A DNA stretch of 64,000 nt from Pythium myriotylum (taxonomy: Eukaryota > Oomycota > Peronosporomycetes > Pythiales > Pythiaceae). The notes under the pieces are model-generated. The model worked only from the letters and a program-made list of their open reading frames with translations, ran no database searches and was not told where the DNA came from. Position 1 is the first letter of the stretch. The number at the start of each line of letters is the position of its first letter. Where the stretch lies: positions 682,001-746,000 of the forward strand of contig JALJCQ010000033.1 in NCBI GenBank assembly GCA_023091665.1, written 5' to 3'. Positions 49,551 to 61,000 of the stretch are shown here, one piece after another. The translations under genes were made by a program, and so were the position numbers.

Positions 49551-52500
49551 AATACTGCAGACACACTTGACCGTCCTCGACCTTCTCACGAACGAAGTGG
49601 TAGCGAATGTCGATGTGCTTGGTGCGCTTGTGGAACTCGGGGTTCTTGGCCAACGCGATGGCACCTTGGTTGTCTTCGTACACCGTGAGCGCTTGGTCGC
49701 TTGCAACTTCGCCGAGTTCGCACAGGAACGCCTTGAGCCACACGGCTTCTTGGATCGCTTCCGATAGAGCCATGTACTCTGCTTCGGTCGAGGAGAGGGC
49801 GACAGTTCGCTGCTTCTTGCTGCGCCAGCTGATGCATCCGCCGTTGAGCATGAACACGTAGCCGCTGGTGCTTCGACGTGACTCGATGTCGCCAGCCCAG
49901 TCGGCGTCGGAGTAGCCGACCAGTCTTCCGTCGTTCGATGCCGAGAACTGCAGGCCGTAGGTCGGAGTCGCTTGCAGATACCGGAGCACACGCTTGAGAG
50001 CTTGCCAATGTGTTGGACACGGGTCCGCGGCGAACTGGCTGAGTGTGCCGACTGCCGCTGCGAGGTCTGGTCGAGTGCCGACCATGAGGTACATCAGTGC
50101 GCCGACTGCACTTCGGTACGGCACGTTCTTCATGGTGTCTTCGTGCTTGCAACCACCTTCGCACATGGCCTTGGTCAGCTTGAGTCCGGGGTCTTGAGGG
50201 GTCCTCACTGGTTTGCAGTCTTGCATGCCGAACTTGGTCAGGATCGACTGCAAGAACTTGGTCTGCCGCATGGTCACGTCGCCGGACTTGGGGTCTTGCT
50301 CAACTTCCATGCCGAGGCAGTACTTGAGTTCGCCGAGGTCGGACATCTCGAAGCGTTCGCTGAGTGCACGCTTGGTCGCCGTGAGCAACTCGAGGCTGTT
50401 GCAGGCGAGGATGAGGTCGTCGACGTAGATCACCACGAAGATCATCGCTGAGCCGCTCCGCTTGACGTACACGCAGTGGTCCATCTCGCACTTGGTGAAG
50501 CCGACCTTGCGCATGAAGGCGTCGATGGTCTGGTTCCACATGCGTGGCGACTGCTTGAGACCGTAGAGCGAGCGCTTGAGCTTGCACACGTAGTCGGGGT
50601 GGCGCTGGTCGACGAAGCCTTCGGGCTGCTTCATGTAGATTTCTTCGTCGAGGTTGCCGTTCAGGAACGCCGTCTTGACATCCATCTGATGGATCATGAG
50701 CTTGTGTCGAGCGGCGATGCTGAGGATGGTGCGGATCGACGTGAACTTGGCGACGGGTGCGAACGTCTCTTCGAAGTCGATGCCGTACTTCTGCAGGAAC
50801 CCCTTGGCAACGAGTCGAGCCTTGTACCGTTCGACGAGTCCTTCGGCGGTTTCCTTGACCTTGAACACCCACTTGCTGGTGATGGCCTTGCGTCCGGCTG
50901 GCAAAGGGACAAGGCCCCACGTCTCGTTCTTCTTGAGCGACTCGAGCTCGGAGTCGCAGGCTTCCTTCCAGTTGCTGGCGTCGTCGGATTCCATCGCCGA
51001 CTTGAACGATGTCGGCAACTCTCCCCCTGAATTCACGACGAGAGCAAACTCTTCGTGGTCTTGATCTTCTACGCCTTCCTCTTCGATCCACGTGAGCAGT
51101 GCAGACAGATCTTCGTGCGATGTCCTTGAACCTTGCGTGGGTGGTGGGGTCGCACCACTTGTGCGACCAACCCGCCCGTAGCGCTTCTCAACTGGCGGTT
51201 CAGCCAGGTTCTCGAGCGAGTGCGTGCGAGAGTGGCGCTTGGACCCTGGTGCGTAGTCGACATTCGGCTGCTGGGCCGATGCTGGTGCTGCTGGACGCTG
51301 CGACCGCTGGCCCTGTTGCCACTCCGGTCGCTCGTAGCTGCGCTGACTTGGTGCTGGTGAGGCTGGCTGCTCACCCATGTCTTCATCATCTTGATTGTCG
51401 GTTGCTTCATCTTCATCATCTCCATCGTCGCGGAACTCGACGGACTTGCTCCAGGGTTCTTCGCGCTTGCCGTCGTCGAACGTGTCTTCCATGAACTGCG
51501 CGTCTCGACTGATGACGATCCGGCCGGTTGCGATTTCTTCAAACCGATACGCTTTCTCGTGGTCCGAGTAGCCGAGGAACCGACACAAGATGGCTCGGGC
51601 GTCGAACTTCGACCGCTTCTCCTTGGGCACGTGGACGTACGCATGGCAGCCGAACATCTTGAAGTTGGCGAGCAAGGGCTTCTTCCCGTACCATTCTTCG
51701 TACGGCGACTTGTACAAGTCTTGAGCGCGGGTCGGAAGTCGGTTGCGAACTTCGACTGCAGTCATGACGGCTTCGCCCCAGTACTCGTCGGACAAGTTGG
51801 CATGGTGGAGCTTGCAACGACCACACTCACCGATGGTTCGGTTCATGCGCTCCCCCACACCGTTCAACTGAGGCGTGTATGGCGGCGTGACGTCGTGCTC
51901 GATGCCACGCTTGCGGCAGAACTTGGCAAGTTTGGCCGACTGGTACTCGCCGCCGCCGTCGGTTCGAAGCACCTTGACTCGACGACCGGTTTGGTTCTCG
52001 GCCCAGTTGACGAACTCGACGAACTTGTCGTAGACTTCGTCCTTGGACCGCATGAGGTACAACTTGCACAGTCGAGACTTGTCGTCGGTGAAGGTGGCAA
52101 AGTACTTCATGCCGCCGAAAGTCGGAGTCTTCATAGGGCCGGCCACATCGCTGTACACGACGTCAAGCAGATTCGCAGACCGCTTGGTCGTGCCCGACTG
52201 GAACTTGACGCGAGTCAGCTTGCCGAGTGCACAGCCTTCACAGACCTCCCACTCTTGCACAGACCCGATATCGAGTCCGTCGGCGAGGTCCTTCTTGACG
52301 ATGGCTTCAAGACCGCTGAAGCCGATGTGACCGAGTCGGAGGTGCCACAGGTACGACTTGGACATGGCGCGACCTCGTCTTGTACTGGCGGCGTGGGCTG
52401 CTTCAATCGACACTGGAGACATGTTGAGCTTGAACAGACCCTTGCCGATACGAGTGCCGATGGTCCGCTTGGCGCCCTTGAGAACGACGAAGCAACCGTC

Positions 52501-53715
52501 CTTGTCGAACGTCACGGGAGCAACGTCCTCCGTGAATCTTCCGACCGAGAACAGGTTGCGGCTGAGCTTGGGGATATGCCACACGTTGGTGAGCAAGCCC
52601 TTCTTGACACCGCTTGGAGTCTTCATCGACATGAGAATGTCTCCCACGCCAACTGCTTGGACCGTGCCATCATCGGCCAGATGCACGTCGACTGGGTCGA
52701 TCTTCTTGTAGTTCATCATGAACTGCTTGGTTCGCGACATGTGCTGAGTCGCACCCGAGTCGACCAACCACGCCGTGGATTGACTCGACTTGCCTTGGGT
52801 CTTCCCGACCGAGAACAGGTACTCGCCGGGGTCTTCATCTCGCGCAAGGTTCGCTCGCTGGAACCGTTGCCGAGGGTTGCCGTTTCCGTTGCCGTTGCCG
52901 TTGCCGCCGGAGTTGCCGTTGCCGTTGCCGTTGCCGTTGTCCTTGACACGCGAGTGGCACTCCGCGGCCCAATGACCGATCTTGCCGCAGTAGTTGCACG
53001 TGCCAGTCTTCTTGACTGCACGGCCCTTGGGCTTCGCGTCACTTGTCATGAACGCTTGGCCAAGCGTGGCTCCGTCGCCACCTTGCTCCTTGCGCTTCAT
53101 GTCTTCATGGAGCAGCCGAGACGTCACGAGTTCCCACGTGAGCGCGTCGACACGCGACTCCAACGCCGTGATGAGGAACTGGTACGACTCGCTGAGACTG
53201 CCGAGAAGCGTGATCACCAAGTCGTCTTCGCTGACCGGAGCGCCGACTGCGTCGAGTTGCTCGGCCAGGGTCTTGAGCTTGTTGATGTGCGTGAGCACAT
53301 CGTCACCTTCTTCCATCATGGTCGTGAAGAAACGACGACGAAGAAAGAGCTTGTTGGCAAGGCTCTTCTTCTCGAAGTGTTCTTCCAGTCTTGACCATGC
53401 ATCTTGCGCACCACTCGCCGACCGAACCAGCGGGAGCTGCGAGTCTTCCATCGCGAGACAGATCATCGCGAGCGCCTTGCGAGACTTCTTCTTGAAGAGG
53501 GCTCGGTCCGCTTCGGTCTGGCACTGCTCGAGTTTGACCTCTCCACAGACAACTTCCCAGACGTCGCGTTCTTCGAGCACCATCTGCATCTTGAACTTCC
53601 ATGTGTGGAAGTTGGTTCCGTCGAACTTGTTGATGCGGGCTGGGGTGGTCGAATCCATGGCGAAGGCTGGGGAGGCGAAGTCGGTGGAGGCAGAGTCGGC
53701 TGGGCTTGGGCTCAT
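49486..53715 (-). CDS. Family A gag-pol polyprotein, C-terminally truncated
   Basis: Open frame of 1,409 residues from the ATG at 53,715, which lies inside the primer binding site. Gag contains [14 protein letters not shown] and the knuckle [14 protein letters not shown] (about residue 239), then a Gly-Asn repeat; protease VDSGATQHM (about 315); integrase with [27 protein letters not shown] and [11 protein letters not shown] with [11 protein letters not shown] and [12 protein letters not shown]; RNase [20 protein letters not shown]. The last about 60 native residues are missing: after [14 protein letters not shown] the frame runs antisense into element B's LTR for 22 codons. The catalytic part looks whole. 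Confidence 0.92.
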   Translation of the reverse strand: MSPSPADSASTDFASPAFAMDSTTPARINKFDGTNFHTWKFKMQMVLEERDVWEVVCGEVKLEQCQTEADRALFKKKSRKALAMICLAMEDSQLPLVRSASGAQDAWSRLEEHFEKKSLANKLFLRRRFFTTMMEEGDDVLTHINKLKTLAEQLDAVGAPVSEDDLVITLLGSLSESYQFLITALESRVDALTWELVTSRLLHEDMKRKEQGGDGATLGQAFMTSDAKPKGRAVKKTGTCNYCGKIGHWAAECHSRVKDNGNGNGNGNSGGNGNGNGNGNPRQRFQRANLARDEDPGEYLFSVGKTQGKSSQSTAWLVDSGATQHMSRTKQFMMNYKKIDPVDVHLADDGTVQAVGVGDILMSMKTPSGVKKGLLTNVWHIPKLSRNLFSVGRFTEDVAPVTFDKDGCFVVLKGAKRTIGTRIGKGLFKLNMSPVSIEAAHAASTRRGRAMSKSYLWHLRLGHIGFSGLEAIVKKDLADGLDIGSVQEWEVCEGCALGKLTRVKFQSGTTKRSANLLDVVYSDVAGPMKTPTFGGMKYFATFTDDKSRLCKLYLMRSKDEVYDKFVEFVNWAENQTGRRVKVLRTDGGGEYQSAKLAKFCRKRGIEHDVTPPYTPQLNGVGERMNRTIGECGRCKLHHANLSDEYWGEAVMTAVEVRNRLPTRAQDLYKSPYEEWYGKKPLLANFKMFGCHAYVHVPKEKRSKFDARAILCRFLGYSDHEKAYRFEEIATGRIVISRDAQFMEDTFDDGKREEPWSKSVEFRDDGDDEDEATDNQDDEDMGEQPASPAPSQRSYERPEWQQGQRSQRPAAPASAQQPNVDYAPGSKRHSRTHSLENLAEPPVEKRYGRVGRTSGATPPPTQGSRTSHEDLSALLTWIEEEGVEDQDHEEFALVVNSGGELPTSFKSAMESDDASNWKEACDSELESLKKNETWGLVPLPAGRKAITSKWVFKVKETAEGLVERYKARLVAKGFLQKYGIDFEETFAPVAKFTSIRTILSIAARHKLMIHQMDVKTAFLNGNLDEEIYMKQPEGFVDQRHPDYVCKLKRSLYGLKQSPRMWNQTIDAFMRKVGFTKCEMDHCVYVKRSGSAMIFVVIYVDDLILACNSLELLTATKRALSERFEMSDLGELKYCLGMEVEQDPKSGDVTMRQTKFLQSILTKFGMQDCKPVRTPQDPGLKLTKAMCEGGCKHEDTMKNVPYRSAVGALMYLMVGTRPDLAAAVGTLSQFAADPCPTHWQALKRVLRYLQATPTYGLQFSASNDGRLVGYSDADWAGDIESRRSTSGYVFMLNGGCISWRSKKQRTVALSSTEAEYMALSEAIQEAVWLKAFLCELGEVASDQALTVYEDNQGAIALAKNPEFHKRTKHIDIRYHFVREKVEDGQVCLQYLLKVTKSRRGVDLTEAWQNAE

Positions 53716-53719
53716 AACC
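53705..53719 (-). other. Primer binding site of the minus-strand family A copy
   Basis: On the minus strand GGTTATGAGCCCAAG directly follows the LTR end CTTCCAACA; same initiator-Met anticodon match as in element B, again with the gag ATG inside. Confidence 0.8.
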
Positions 53720-54078
53720 TGTTGGAAGGTCGCTTGGTTGGTGGGATGCAAAATGCAAAGTGAATTGATCGGGACTTAGTTCGCTGCTGCTACCTCTAAG
53801 CCGTCTGTGTGTGTCCTACGCTACCGTAATCAAATGTATGTCTTACCTATCGTAAACATATGCAAACATAGACTGACTTCGTGGATACTTCAACGAAGTC
53901 GATGGGTGGCACTGGATTCAAACCAGAACCAGACGGAGAATCTTCCACATGTCGAATCTTCCACATGTCGAATCTTCCACGGAGAATCTTCTGCAGGAGA
54001 ATCTTCTACAGCCGAGCTTCAACTGCCGAGCTTCAACTGGAATGATGACGCTGGGTTCGAGGCGCATCATCTTCAACA
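53720..54078 (-). repeat. Family A LTR (359 bp), 5' LTR of the minus copy
   Basis: On the minus strand it begins TGTTGAAGATGATG and ends GACCTTCCAACA, with inverted TGTTG/CAACA tips. It carries two copies of a 16-bp unit ACATGTCGAATCTTCC (plus-strand view). Confidence 0.92.
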
Positions 54079-54535
54079 GACTGGTCGGCTACTCCGACGC
54101 CGACTGGGCTGGCGACATCGAGTCTCGTCGAAGCACCAGCGGCTACGTGTTCATGCTCAACGGCGGATGCATCAGCTGGCGCAGCAAGAAGCAGCGAACT
54201 GTCGCCCTCTCCTCGACCGAAGCAGAGTACATGGCTCTATCGGAAGCGATCCAAGAAGCCGTGTGGCTCAAGGCGTTCCTGTGCGAACTCGGCGAAGTTG
54301 CAAGTGACCAAGCGCTCACGGTGTACGAAGACAACCAAGGTGCCAAGCGCACCAAGCACATCGACATTCGCTACCACTTCGTTCGTGAGAAGGTCGAGGA
54401 CGGCCAAGTGTCTCTCCAGTATTGCCCGACCCAAGACATGCTTGCCGACATCATGACCAAGCCGATCCCCACTGTCCAGTTCGACGTGCTCCGCACCAAG
54501 CTTGGTGTTCAAGACGCAGTCGAGTCGAGGGGGAG
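54079..54535 (+). mobile_element. Plus-strand family A remnant: RNase H tail with in-frame deletion
   Basis: Starts abruptly in RNase H ([13 protein letters not shown]) next to the LTR of the minus copy and runs to the polypurine tract GAGGGGGAG before the LTR at 54,536. Compared with the other copies 33 bp are missing ([13 protein letters not shown] lacks the 11 residues between QGA and KRTKH), in frame. It is the 3' end of an older element broken by insertion of the minus copy. Confidence 0.85.
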
Positions 54536-54863
54536 TGTTGAAGATGATGCGCCTCGAACCCAGCGTCATCATTCCAGTTGAAGCTCGGCAGTTGAAGCTC
54601 GGCTGTAGAAGATTCTCCGTGGAAGATTCGACATGTGGAAGATTCTCCGTCTGGTTCTGGTTTGAATCCAGTGCCACCCATCGACTTCGTTGAAGTATCC
54701 ACGAAGTCAGTCTATGTTTGCATATGTTTACGATAGGTAAGACATACATTTGATTACGGTAGCGTAGGACACACACAGACGGCTTAGAGGTAGCAGCAGC
54801 GAACTAAGTCCCGATCAATTCACTTTGCATTTTGCATCCCACCAACCAAGCGACCTTCCAACA
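54536..54863 (+). repeat. Family A LTR (328 bp) shared by two plus-strand bodies
   Basis: TGTTGAAGATGATG to CTTCCAACA. It follows a polypurine tract (so it is the 3' LTR of the remnant on its left) and precedes a primer site and gag (so it is also the 5' LTR of the element on its right). It is shorter than the 359-bp LTRs because of fewer internal GAAGATTC-type repeat units. Confidence 0.9.
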
Positions 54864-57724
54864 GGTTATGAGCCCAAGCCCAGCCGACTCTGCCTCCACC
54901 GACTTCGCCTCCCCAGCCTTCGCCATGGATTCGACCACCCCAGCCCGCATCAACAAGTTCGACGGAACCAACTTCCACACATGGAAGTTCAAGATGCAGA
55001 TGGTGCTCGAAGAACGCGACGTCTGGGAAGTTGTCTGTGGAGAGGTCAAACTCGAGCAGTGCCAGACCGAAGCGGACCGAGCCCTCTTCAAGAAGAAGTC
55101 TCGCAAGGCGCTCGCGATGATCTGTCTCGCGATGGAAGACTCGCAGCTCCCGCTGGTTCGGTCGGCGAGTGGTGCGCAAGATGCATGGTCAAGACTGGAA
55201 GAACACTTCGAGAAGAAGAGCCTTGCCAACAAGCTCTTTCTTCGTCGTCGTTTCTTCACGACCATGATGGAAGAAGGTGACGATGTGCTCACGCACATCA
55301 ACAAGCTCAAGACCCTGGCGGAGCAACTCGACGCAGTCGGCGCTCCGGTCAGCGAAGACGACTTGGTGATCACGCTTCTCGGCAGTCTCAGCGAGTCGTA
55401 CCAGTTCCTCATCACGGCGTTGGAGTCGCGTGTCGACGCGCTCACGTGGGAACTCGTGACGTCTCGGCTGCTCCATGAAGACATGAAGCGCAAGGAGCAA
55501 GGTGGCGACGGAGCCACGCTTGGCCAAGCGTTCATGACAAGTGACGCGAAGCCCAAGGGCCGTGCAGTCAAGAAGACTGGCACGTGCAACTACTGCGGCA
55601 AGATCGGTCATTGGGCCGCGGAGTGCCACTCGCGTGTCAAGGACAACGGCAACGGCAACGGCAACGGCAACTCCGGCGGCAACGGCAACGGCAACGGAAA
55701 CGGCAACCCTCGGCAACGGTTCCAGCGAGCGAACCTTGCGCGAGATGAAGACCCCGGCGAGTACCTGTTCTCGGTCGGGAAGACCCAAGGCAAGTCGAGT
55801 CAATCCACGGCGTGGTTGGTCGACTCGGGTGCGACTCAGCACATGTCGCGAACCAAGCAGTTCATGATGAACTACAAGAAGATCGACCCAGTCGACGTGC
55901 ATCTGGCCGATGATGGCACGGTCCAAGCAGTTGGCGTGGGAGACATTCTCATGTCGATGAAGACTCCAAGCGGTGTCAAGAAGGGCTTGCTCACCAACGT
56001 GTGGCATATCCCCAAGCTCAGCCGCAACCTGTTCTCGGTCGGAAGATTCACGGAGGACGTTGCTCCCGTGACGTTCGACAAGGACGGTTGCTTCGTCGTT
56101 CTCAAGGGCGCCAAGCGGACCATCGGCACTCGTATCGGCAAGGGTCTGTTCAAGCTCAACATGTCTCCAGTGTCGATTGAAGCAGCCCACGCCGCCAGTA
56201 CAAGACGAGGTCGCGCCATGTCCAAGTCGTACCTGTGGCACCTCCGACTCGGTCACATCGGCTTCAGCGGTCTCGAAGCCATCGTCAAGAAGGACCTCGC
56301 CGACGGACTCGATATCGGGTCTGTGCAAGAGTGGGAGGTCTGTGAAGGCTGTGCACTCGGCAAGCTGACTCGCGTCAAGTTCCAGTCGGGCACGACCAAG
56401 CGGTCTGCGAATCTGCTTGACGTCGTGTACAGCGATGTGGCCGGCCCCATGAAGACTCCGACTTTCGGCGGCATGAAGTACTTTGCCACCTTCACCGACG
56501 ACAAGTCTCGACTGTGCAAGTTGTACCTCATGCGGTCCAAGGACGAAGTCTACGACAAGTTCGTCGAGTTCGTCAACTGGGCCGAGAACCAAACCGGTCG
56601 TCGAGTCAAGGTGCTTCGAACCGACGGCGGCGGCGAGTACCAGTCGGCCAAACTTGCCAAGTTCTGCCGCAAGCGTGGCATCGAGCACGACGTCACGCCG
56701 CCATACACGCCTCAGTTGAACGGTGTGGGGGAGCGCATGAACCGAACCATCGGTGAGTGTGGTCGTTGCAAGCTCCACCATGCCAACTTGTCCGACGAGT
56801 ACTGGGGCGAAGCCGTCATGACTGCAGTCGAAGTTCGCAACCGACTTCCGACCCGCGCTCAAGACTTGTACAAGTCGCCGTACGAAGAATGGTACGGGAA
56901 GAAGCCCTTGCTCGCCAACTTCAAGGTGTTCGGCTGCCATGCGTACGTCCACGTGCCCAAGGAGAAGCGGTCGAAGTTCGACGCCCGAGCCATCTTGTGT
57001 CGGTTCCTCGGCTACTCGGACCACGAGAAGGCGTATCGGTTTGAAGAGTTCGCAACCGGCCGGATCGTCATCAGTCGAGACGCGCAGTTCATGGAAGACA
57101 CGTTCGACGACGGCAAGCGCGAAGAACCCTGGAGCAAGTCCGTCGAGTTCCGCGACGATGAAGATGATGAAGATGAAGCAACCGACAACCAAGATGATGA
57201 AGACATGGGTGAGCAGCCAGCCTCACCAGCACCAAGTCAGCGCAGCTACGAGCGACCGGAGTGGCAACAGGGCCAGCGGTCGCAGCGTCCAGCAGCACCA
57301 GCATCGGCCCAGCAGCCGAATGTCGACTACGCACCAGGGTCCAAGCGCCACTCTCGCACGCACTCGCTCGAGAACCTGGCTGAACCGCCAGTTGAGAAGC
57401 GCTACGGACGGGTTGGACGCACAAGTGGTGCGACTCCACCACCCACGCAAGGTCCAAGGACATCGCTCGAAGATCTGTCTGCACTGCTCACGTCGATCGA
57501 AGAGGAAGGCGTAGAAGATGAAGACGAAGAAGGCGAAGACGTGCAAGAACAAGGGGGAGAAGACCAAGATTACGAAGAGTTTGCTCTCGTCGTGAATTCA
57601 GGGGGAGAGTTGCCGACATCGTTCAAGTCACGATGGAATCCGACGACGCCAGCAACTGGAAGGAAGCCTGCGACTCGGAGCTCGAGTCGCTCAAGACGAA
57701 CGAGACATGGGACCTAGTCCCTTT
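54864..57724 (+). mobile_element. Family A copia, plus strand, left part (continues at 62,793)
   Basis: Primer site 54864-54878, gag, protease, integrase and the start of RT. It breaks off at CCTTT (57720-57724) where the minus-strand element is inserted, and resumes with CCTTT at 62,793. It continues past the right edge of the window. Confidence 0.92.
54868..57717 (+). pseudogene. Family A gag-pol, frameshifted and interrupted
   Basis: Open from the primer-site ATG for about 920 codons through gag (knuckle about residue 239), protease VDSGATQHM and integrase, nearly identical to the minus copy. Near 57,630 one base is lost (AAGTCACGATGG against AAGTCGGCGATGG elsewhere), shifting the frame to a stop at 57,717. 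Seven bases later the nested element begins. Its linker is longer than in the minus copy, with an extra acidic stretch ([19 protein letters not shown]). Confidence 0.85.
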
Positions 57725-58067
57725 TGTTGGAAGGTCGCTTGGTTGGTGGGATGCAAAATGCAAAGTAAATTGATCGGGACTTAGTTCGCTGCTGCTACCT
57801 CTAAGCCGTCTGTGTGTGTCCTACGCTACCGTAATCAAATGTATGTCTTACCTATCGTAAACATATGCAAACATAGACTGACTTCGTGGATACTTCAACG
57901 AAGTCGATGGGTGGCACTGGATTCAAACCAGAACCAGACGGAGAATCTTCCACATGTCGAATCTTCCACGGAGAATCTCCTGCAGGAGAATCTTCTACAG
58001 CCGAGCTTCAACTGCCGAGCTTCAACTGGAATGATGACGCTGGGTTCGAGGCGCATCATCTTCAACA
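57725..58067 (-). repeat. 3' LTR (343 bp) of the nested minus element
   Basis: Family A LTR with one 16-bp ACATGTCGAATCTTCC unit, bounded by TSD CCTTT on the left and by the polypurine tract complement CTCCCCCTCGACTCG on the right. Confidence 0.92.
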
Positions 58068-61000
58068 CTCCCCCTCGACTCGACTGCGTCTTGGACACCA
58101 AGCTTGGTGCGGAGCACGTCGAACTGGACAGTGGGGATCGGCTTGGTCATGATGTCGGCAAGCATGTCTTGGGTCGGGCAATACTGCAGACACACTTGAC
58201 CGTCCTCGACCTTCTCACGAACGAAGTGGTAGCGAATGTCGATGTGCTTGGTGCGCTTGTGGAACTCGGGGTTCTTGGCCAACGCGATCGCACCTTGGTT
58301 GTCTTCGTACACCGTGAGCGCTTGGTCGCTTGCAACTTCGCCGAGTTCGCACAGGAACGCCTTGAGCCACACGGCTTCTTGGATTGCTTCCGATAGAGCC
58401 ATGTACTCTGCTTCGGTCGAGGAGAGGGCGACAGTTCGCTGCTTCTTGCTGCGCCAGCTGATGCATCCGCCGTTGAGCATGAACACGTAGCCGCTGGTGC
58501 TTCGACGTGACTCGATGTCGCCAGCCCAGTCGGCGTCGGAGTAGCCGACCAGTCTTCCGTCGTTCGATGCCGAGAACTGCAGGCCGTAGGTCGGAGTCGC
58601 TTGCAGATACCGGAGCACACGCTTGAGAGCTTGCCAGTGTGTTGGACACGGGTCCGCGGCGAACTGGCTGAGTGTGCCGACTGCCGCTGCGAGGTCTGGT
58701 CGAGTGCCGACCATGAGGTACATCAGTGCGCCGACTGCACTTCGGTACGGCACGTTCTTCATGGTGTCTTCGTGCTTGCAACCACCTTCACACATGGCCT
58801 TGGTCAGCTTGAGTCCGGGGTCTTGAGGGGTCCTCACTGGTTTGCAGTCTTGCATGCCGAACTTGGTCAGGATCGACTGCAGGAACTTGGTCTGCCGCAT
58901 GGTCACGTCGCCTGACTTGGGGTCTTGGTCAACTTCCATGCCGAGGCAGTACTTGAGTTCGCCGAGGTCGGACATCTCGAAGCGTTCGCTGAGTGCACGC
59001 TTGGTCGCCGTGAGCAACTCGAGGCTGTTGCAGGCGAGGATGAGGTCGTCGACGTAGATCACCACGAAGATCATCGCTGAGCCGCTCCGCTTGACGTACA
59101 CGCAGTGGTCCATCTCGCACTTGGTGAAGCCGACCTTGCGCATGAAGGCGTCGATGGTCTGGTTCCACATGCGTGGCGACTGCTTGAGACCGTAGAGCGA
59201 GCGCTTGAGCTTGCACACGTAGTCGGGGTGGCGCTGGTCGACGAAGCCTTCGGGCTGCTTCATGTAGATTTCTTCGTCGAGGTTGCCGTTCAGGAACGCC
59301 GTCTTGACATCCATCTGATGGATCATGAGCTTGTGTCGAGCGGCGATGCTGAGGATGGTGCGGATCGACGTGAACTTGGCGACGGGTGCGGACGTCTCTT
59401 CGAAGTCGATGCCGTACTTCTGCAGGAACCCCTTGGCAACGAGTCGAGCCTTGTACCGTTCGACGAGTCCTTCGGCGGTTTCTTTGACCTTGAACACCCA
59501 CTTGCTGGTGATGGCCTTGCGACCGACTGGCAAAGGGACTAGGTCCCAGGTCTCGTTCTTCTTGAGCGACTCGAGCTCCGAGTCGCAGGCTTCCTTCCAG
59601 TTGCTGGCGTCGTCGGATTCCATCGCCGACTTGAACGATGTCGGCAACTCTCCCCCTGAATTCACGACGAGAGCAAACTCTTCGTAATCTTGGTCTTCTC
59701 CCCCTTGTTCTTGCACGTCTTCGCCTTCTTCGTCTTCATCTTCTACGCCTTCCTCTTCGATCGACGTGAGCAGTGCAGACAGATCTTCGAGCGATGTCCT
59801 TGGACCTTGCGTGGGTGGTGGAGTCGCACCACTTGTGCGACCAACCCGTCCGTAGCGCTTCTCAACTGGCGGTTCAGCCAGGTTCTCGAGCGAGTGCGTG
59901 CGAGAGTGGCGCTTGGACCCTGGTGCGTAGTCGACATTCGGCTGCTGGGCCGATGCTGGTGCTGCTGGACGCTGCGACCGCTGGCCCTGTTGCCACTCCG
60001 GTCGCTCGTAGCTGCGCTGACTTGGTGCTGGTGAGGCTGGCTGCTCACCCATGTCTTCATCATCTTGATTGTCGGTTGCTTCATCTTCATCATCTCCATC
60101 GTCGCGGAACTCGACGGACTTGCTCCAGGGTTCTTCGCGCTTGCCATCGTCGAACGTGTCTTCCATGAACTGCGCGTCTCGACTGATGACGATCCGGCCG
60201 GTTGCGATTTCTTCAAACCGATACGCTTTCTCGTGGTCCGAGTAGCCGAGGAACCGACACAAGATGGCTCGGGCGTCGAACTTCGACCGCTTCTCCTTGG
60301 GCACGTGGACGTACGCATGGCAGCCGAACACCTTGAAGTTGGCGAGCAAGGGCTTCTTCCCGTACCATTCTTCGTACGGCGACTTGTACAAGTCTTGAGC
60401 GCGGGTCGGAAGTCGGTTGCGAACTTCGACTGCAGTCATGACGGCTTCGCCCCAGTACTCGTCGGACAAGTTGGCATGGTGGAGCTTGCAACGACCACAC
60501 TCGCCAAGGGTTTGTTCGGTTCACTCGCTCCGCCACACCGTTCAACTGAGGCGTGTATGGCGGCGTGACGTCGTGCTCGATGCCACGCTTGCGGCAGAAC
60601 TTGGCAAGTTTGGCCGACTGGTACTCGCCGCCGCCGTCGGTTCGAAGCACCTTGACTCGACGACCGGTTTGGTTCTCGGCCCAGTTGACGAACTCGACGA
60701 ACTTGTCGTAGACTTCGTCCTTGGACCGCATCAGGTACAACTTGCACAGTCGAGACTTGTCGTCGGTGAAGGTGGCAAAGTACTTCATGCCGCCGAAAGT
60801 CGGAGTCTTCATAGGGCCGGCCACATCGCTGTACACGACGTCAAGCAGATTCGCAGACCGCTTGGTCGTGCCCGACTGGAACTTGACGCGAGTCAGCTTG
60901 CCGAGTGCACAGCCTTCACAGACCTCCCACTCTTGCACAGACCCGATATCGAGTCCGTCGGCGAGGTCCTTCTTGACGATGGCTTCAAGACCGCTGAAGC

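Larger units (their letters stand above)
49551..54078 (-). mobile_element. Family A copia, minus strand, complete except for its 3' end
   Basis: 5' LTR at 53720-54078, primer site at 53705-53719 and a long unbroken coding region running left to 49,551, where element B cuts it inside the RNase H tail. The 3' LTR is absent. On the right it abuts GACTG of a plus-strand family A RNase H region, so it appears to have jumped into another family A copy. Confidence 0.9.

Noticed and set aside
52860..52945. Regularly repeated GCCGTT units, considered as a CRISPR or satellite array
   Set aside because: It is a coding hexanucleotide repeat (Gly-Asn) inside gag, with no spacers, in a eukaryotic genome.
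51391..53394. 667-codon frame antisense to family A gag-pol (a matching one at 55189-57192 and a 563-codon one at 60417-62108)
   Set aside because: It mirrors the codon pattern of the highly biased gag-pol frame in every copy, has no recognisable domain, and is explained by the absence of stop codons opposite GC-rich codons.
53930..54020. Short repeats with GAATCTTCC spaced regularly, considered as a CRISPR-like array
   Set aside because: They lie inside an LTR, the copies touch each other, and the same units recur in all family A LTRs.
54832..54867. Gag start 12 codons upstream in the family A LTR end
   Set aside because: The codon there is TTG, inside the LTR. The first ATG of the frame is the one in the primer binding site.
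60213..60540. Programmed ribosomal frameshift between gag-integrase and RT in the nested copy
   Set aside because: The minus copy at 49.5-53.7 kb encodes the same proteins in one frame, and the patch here adds several divergent bases, so it is a lesion and not a shift site.
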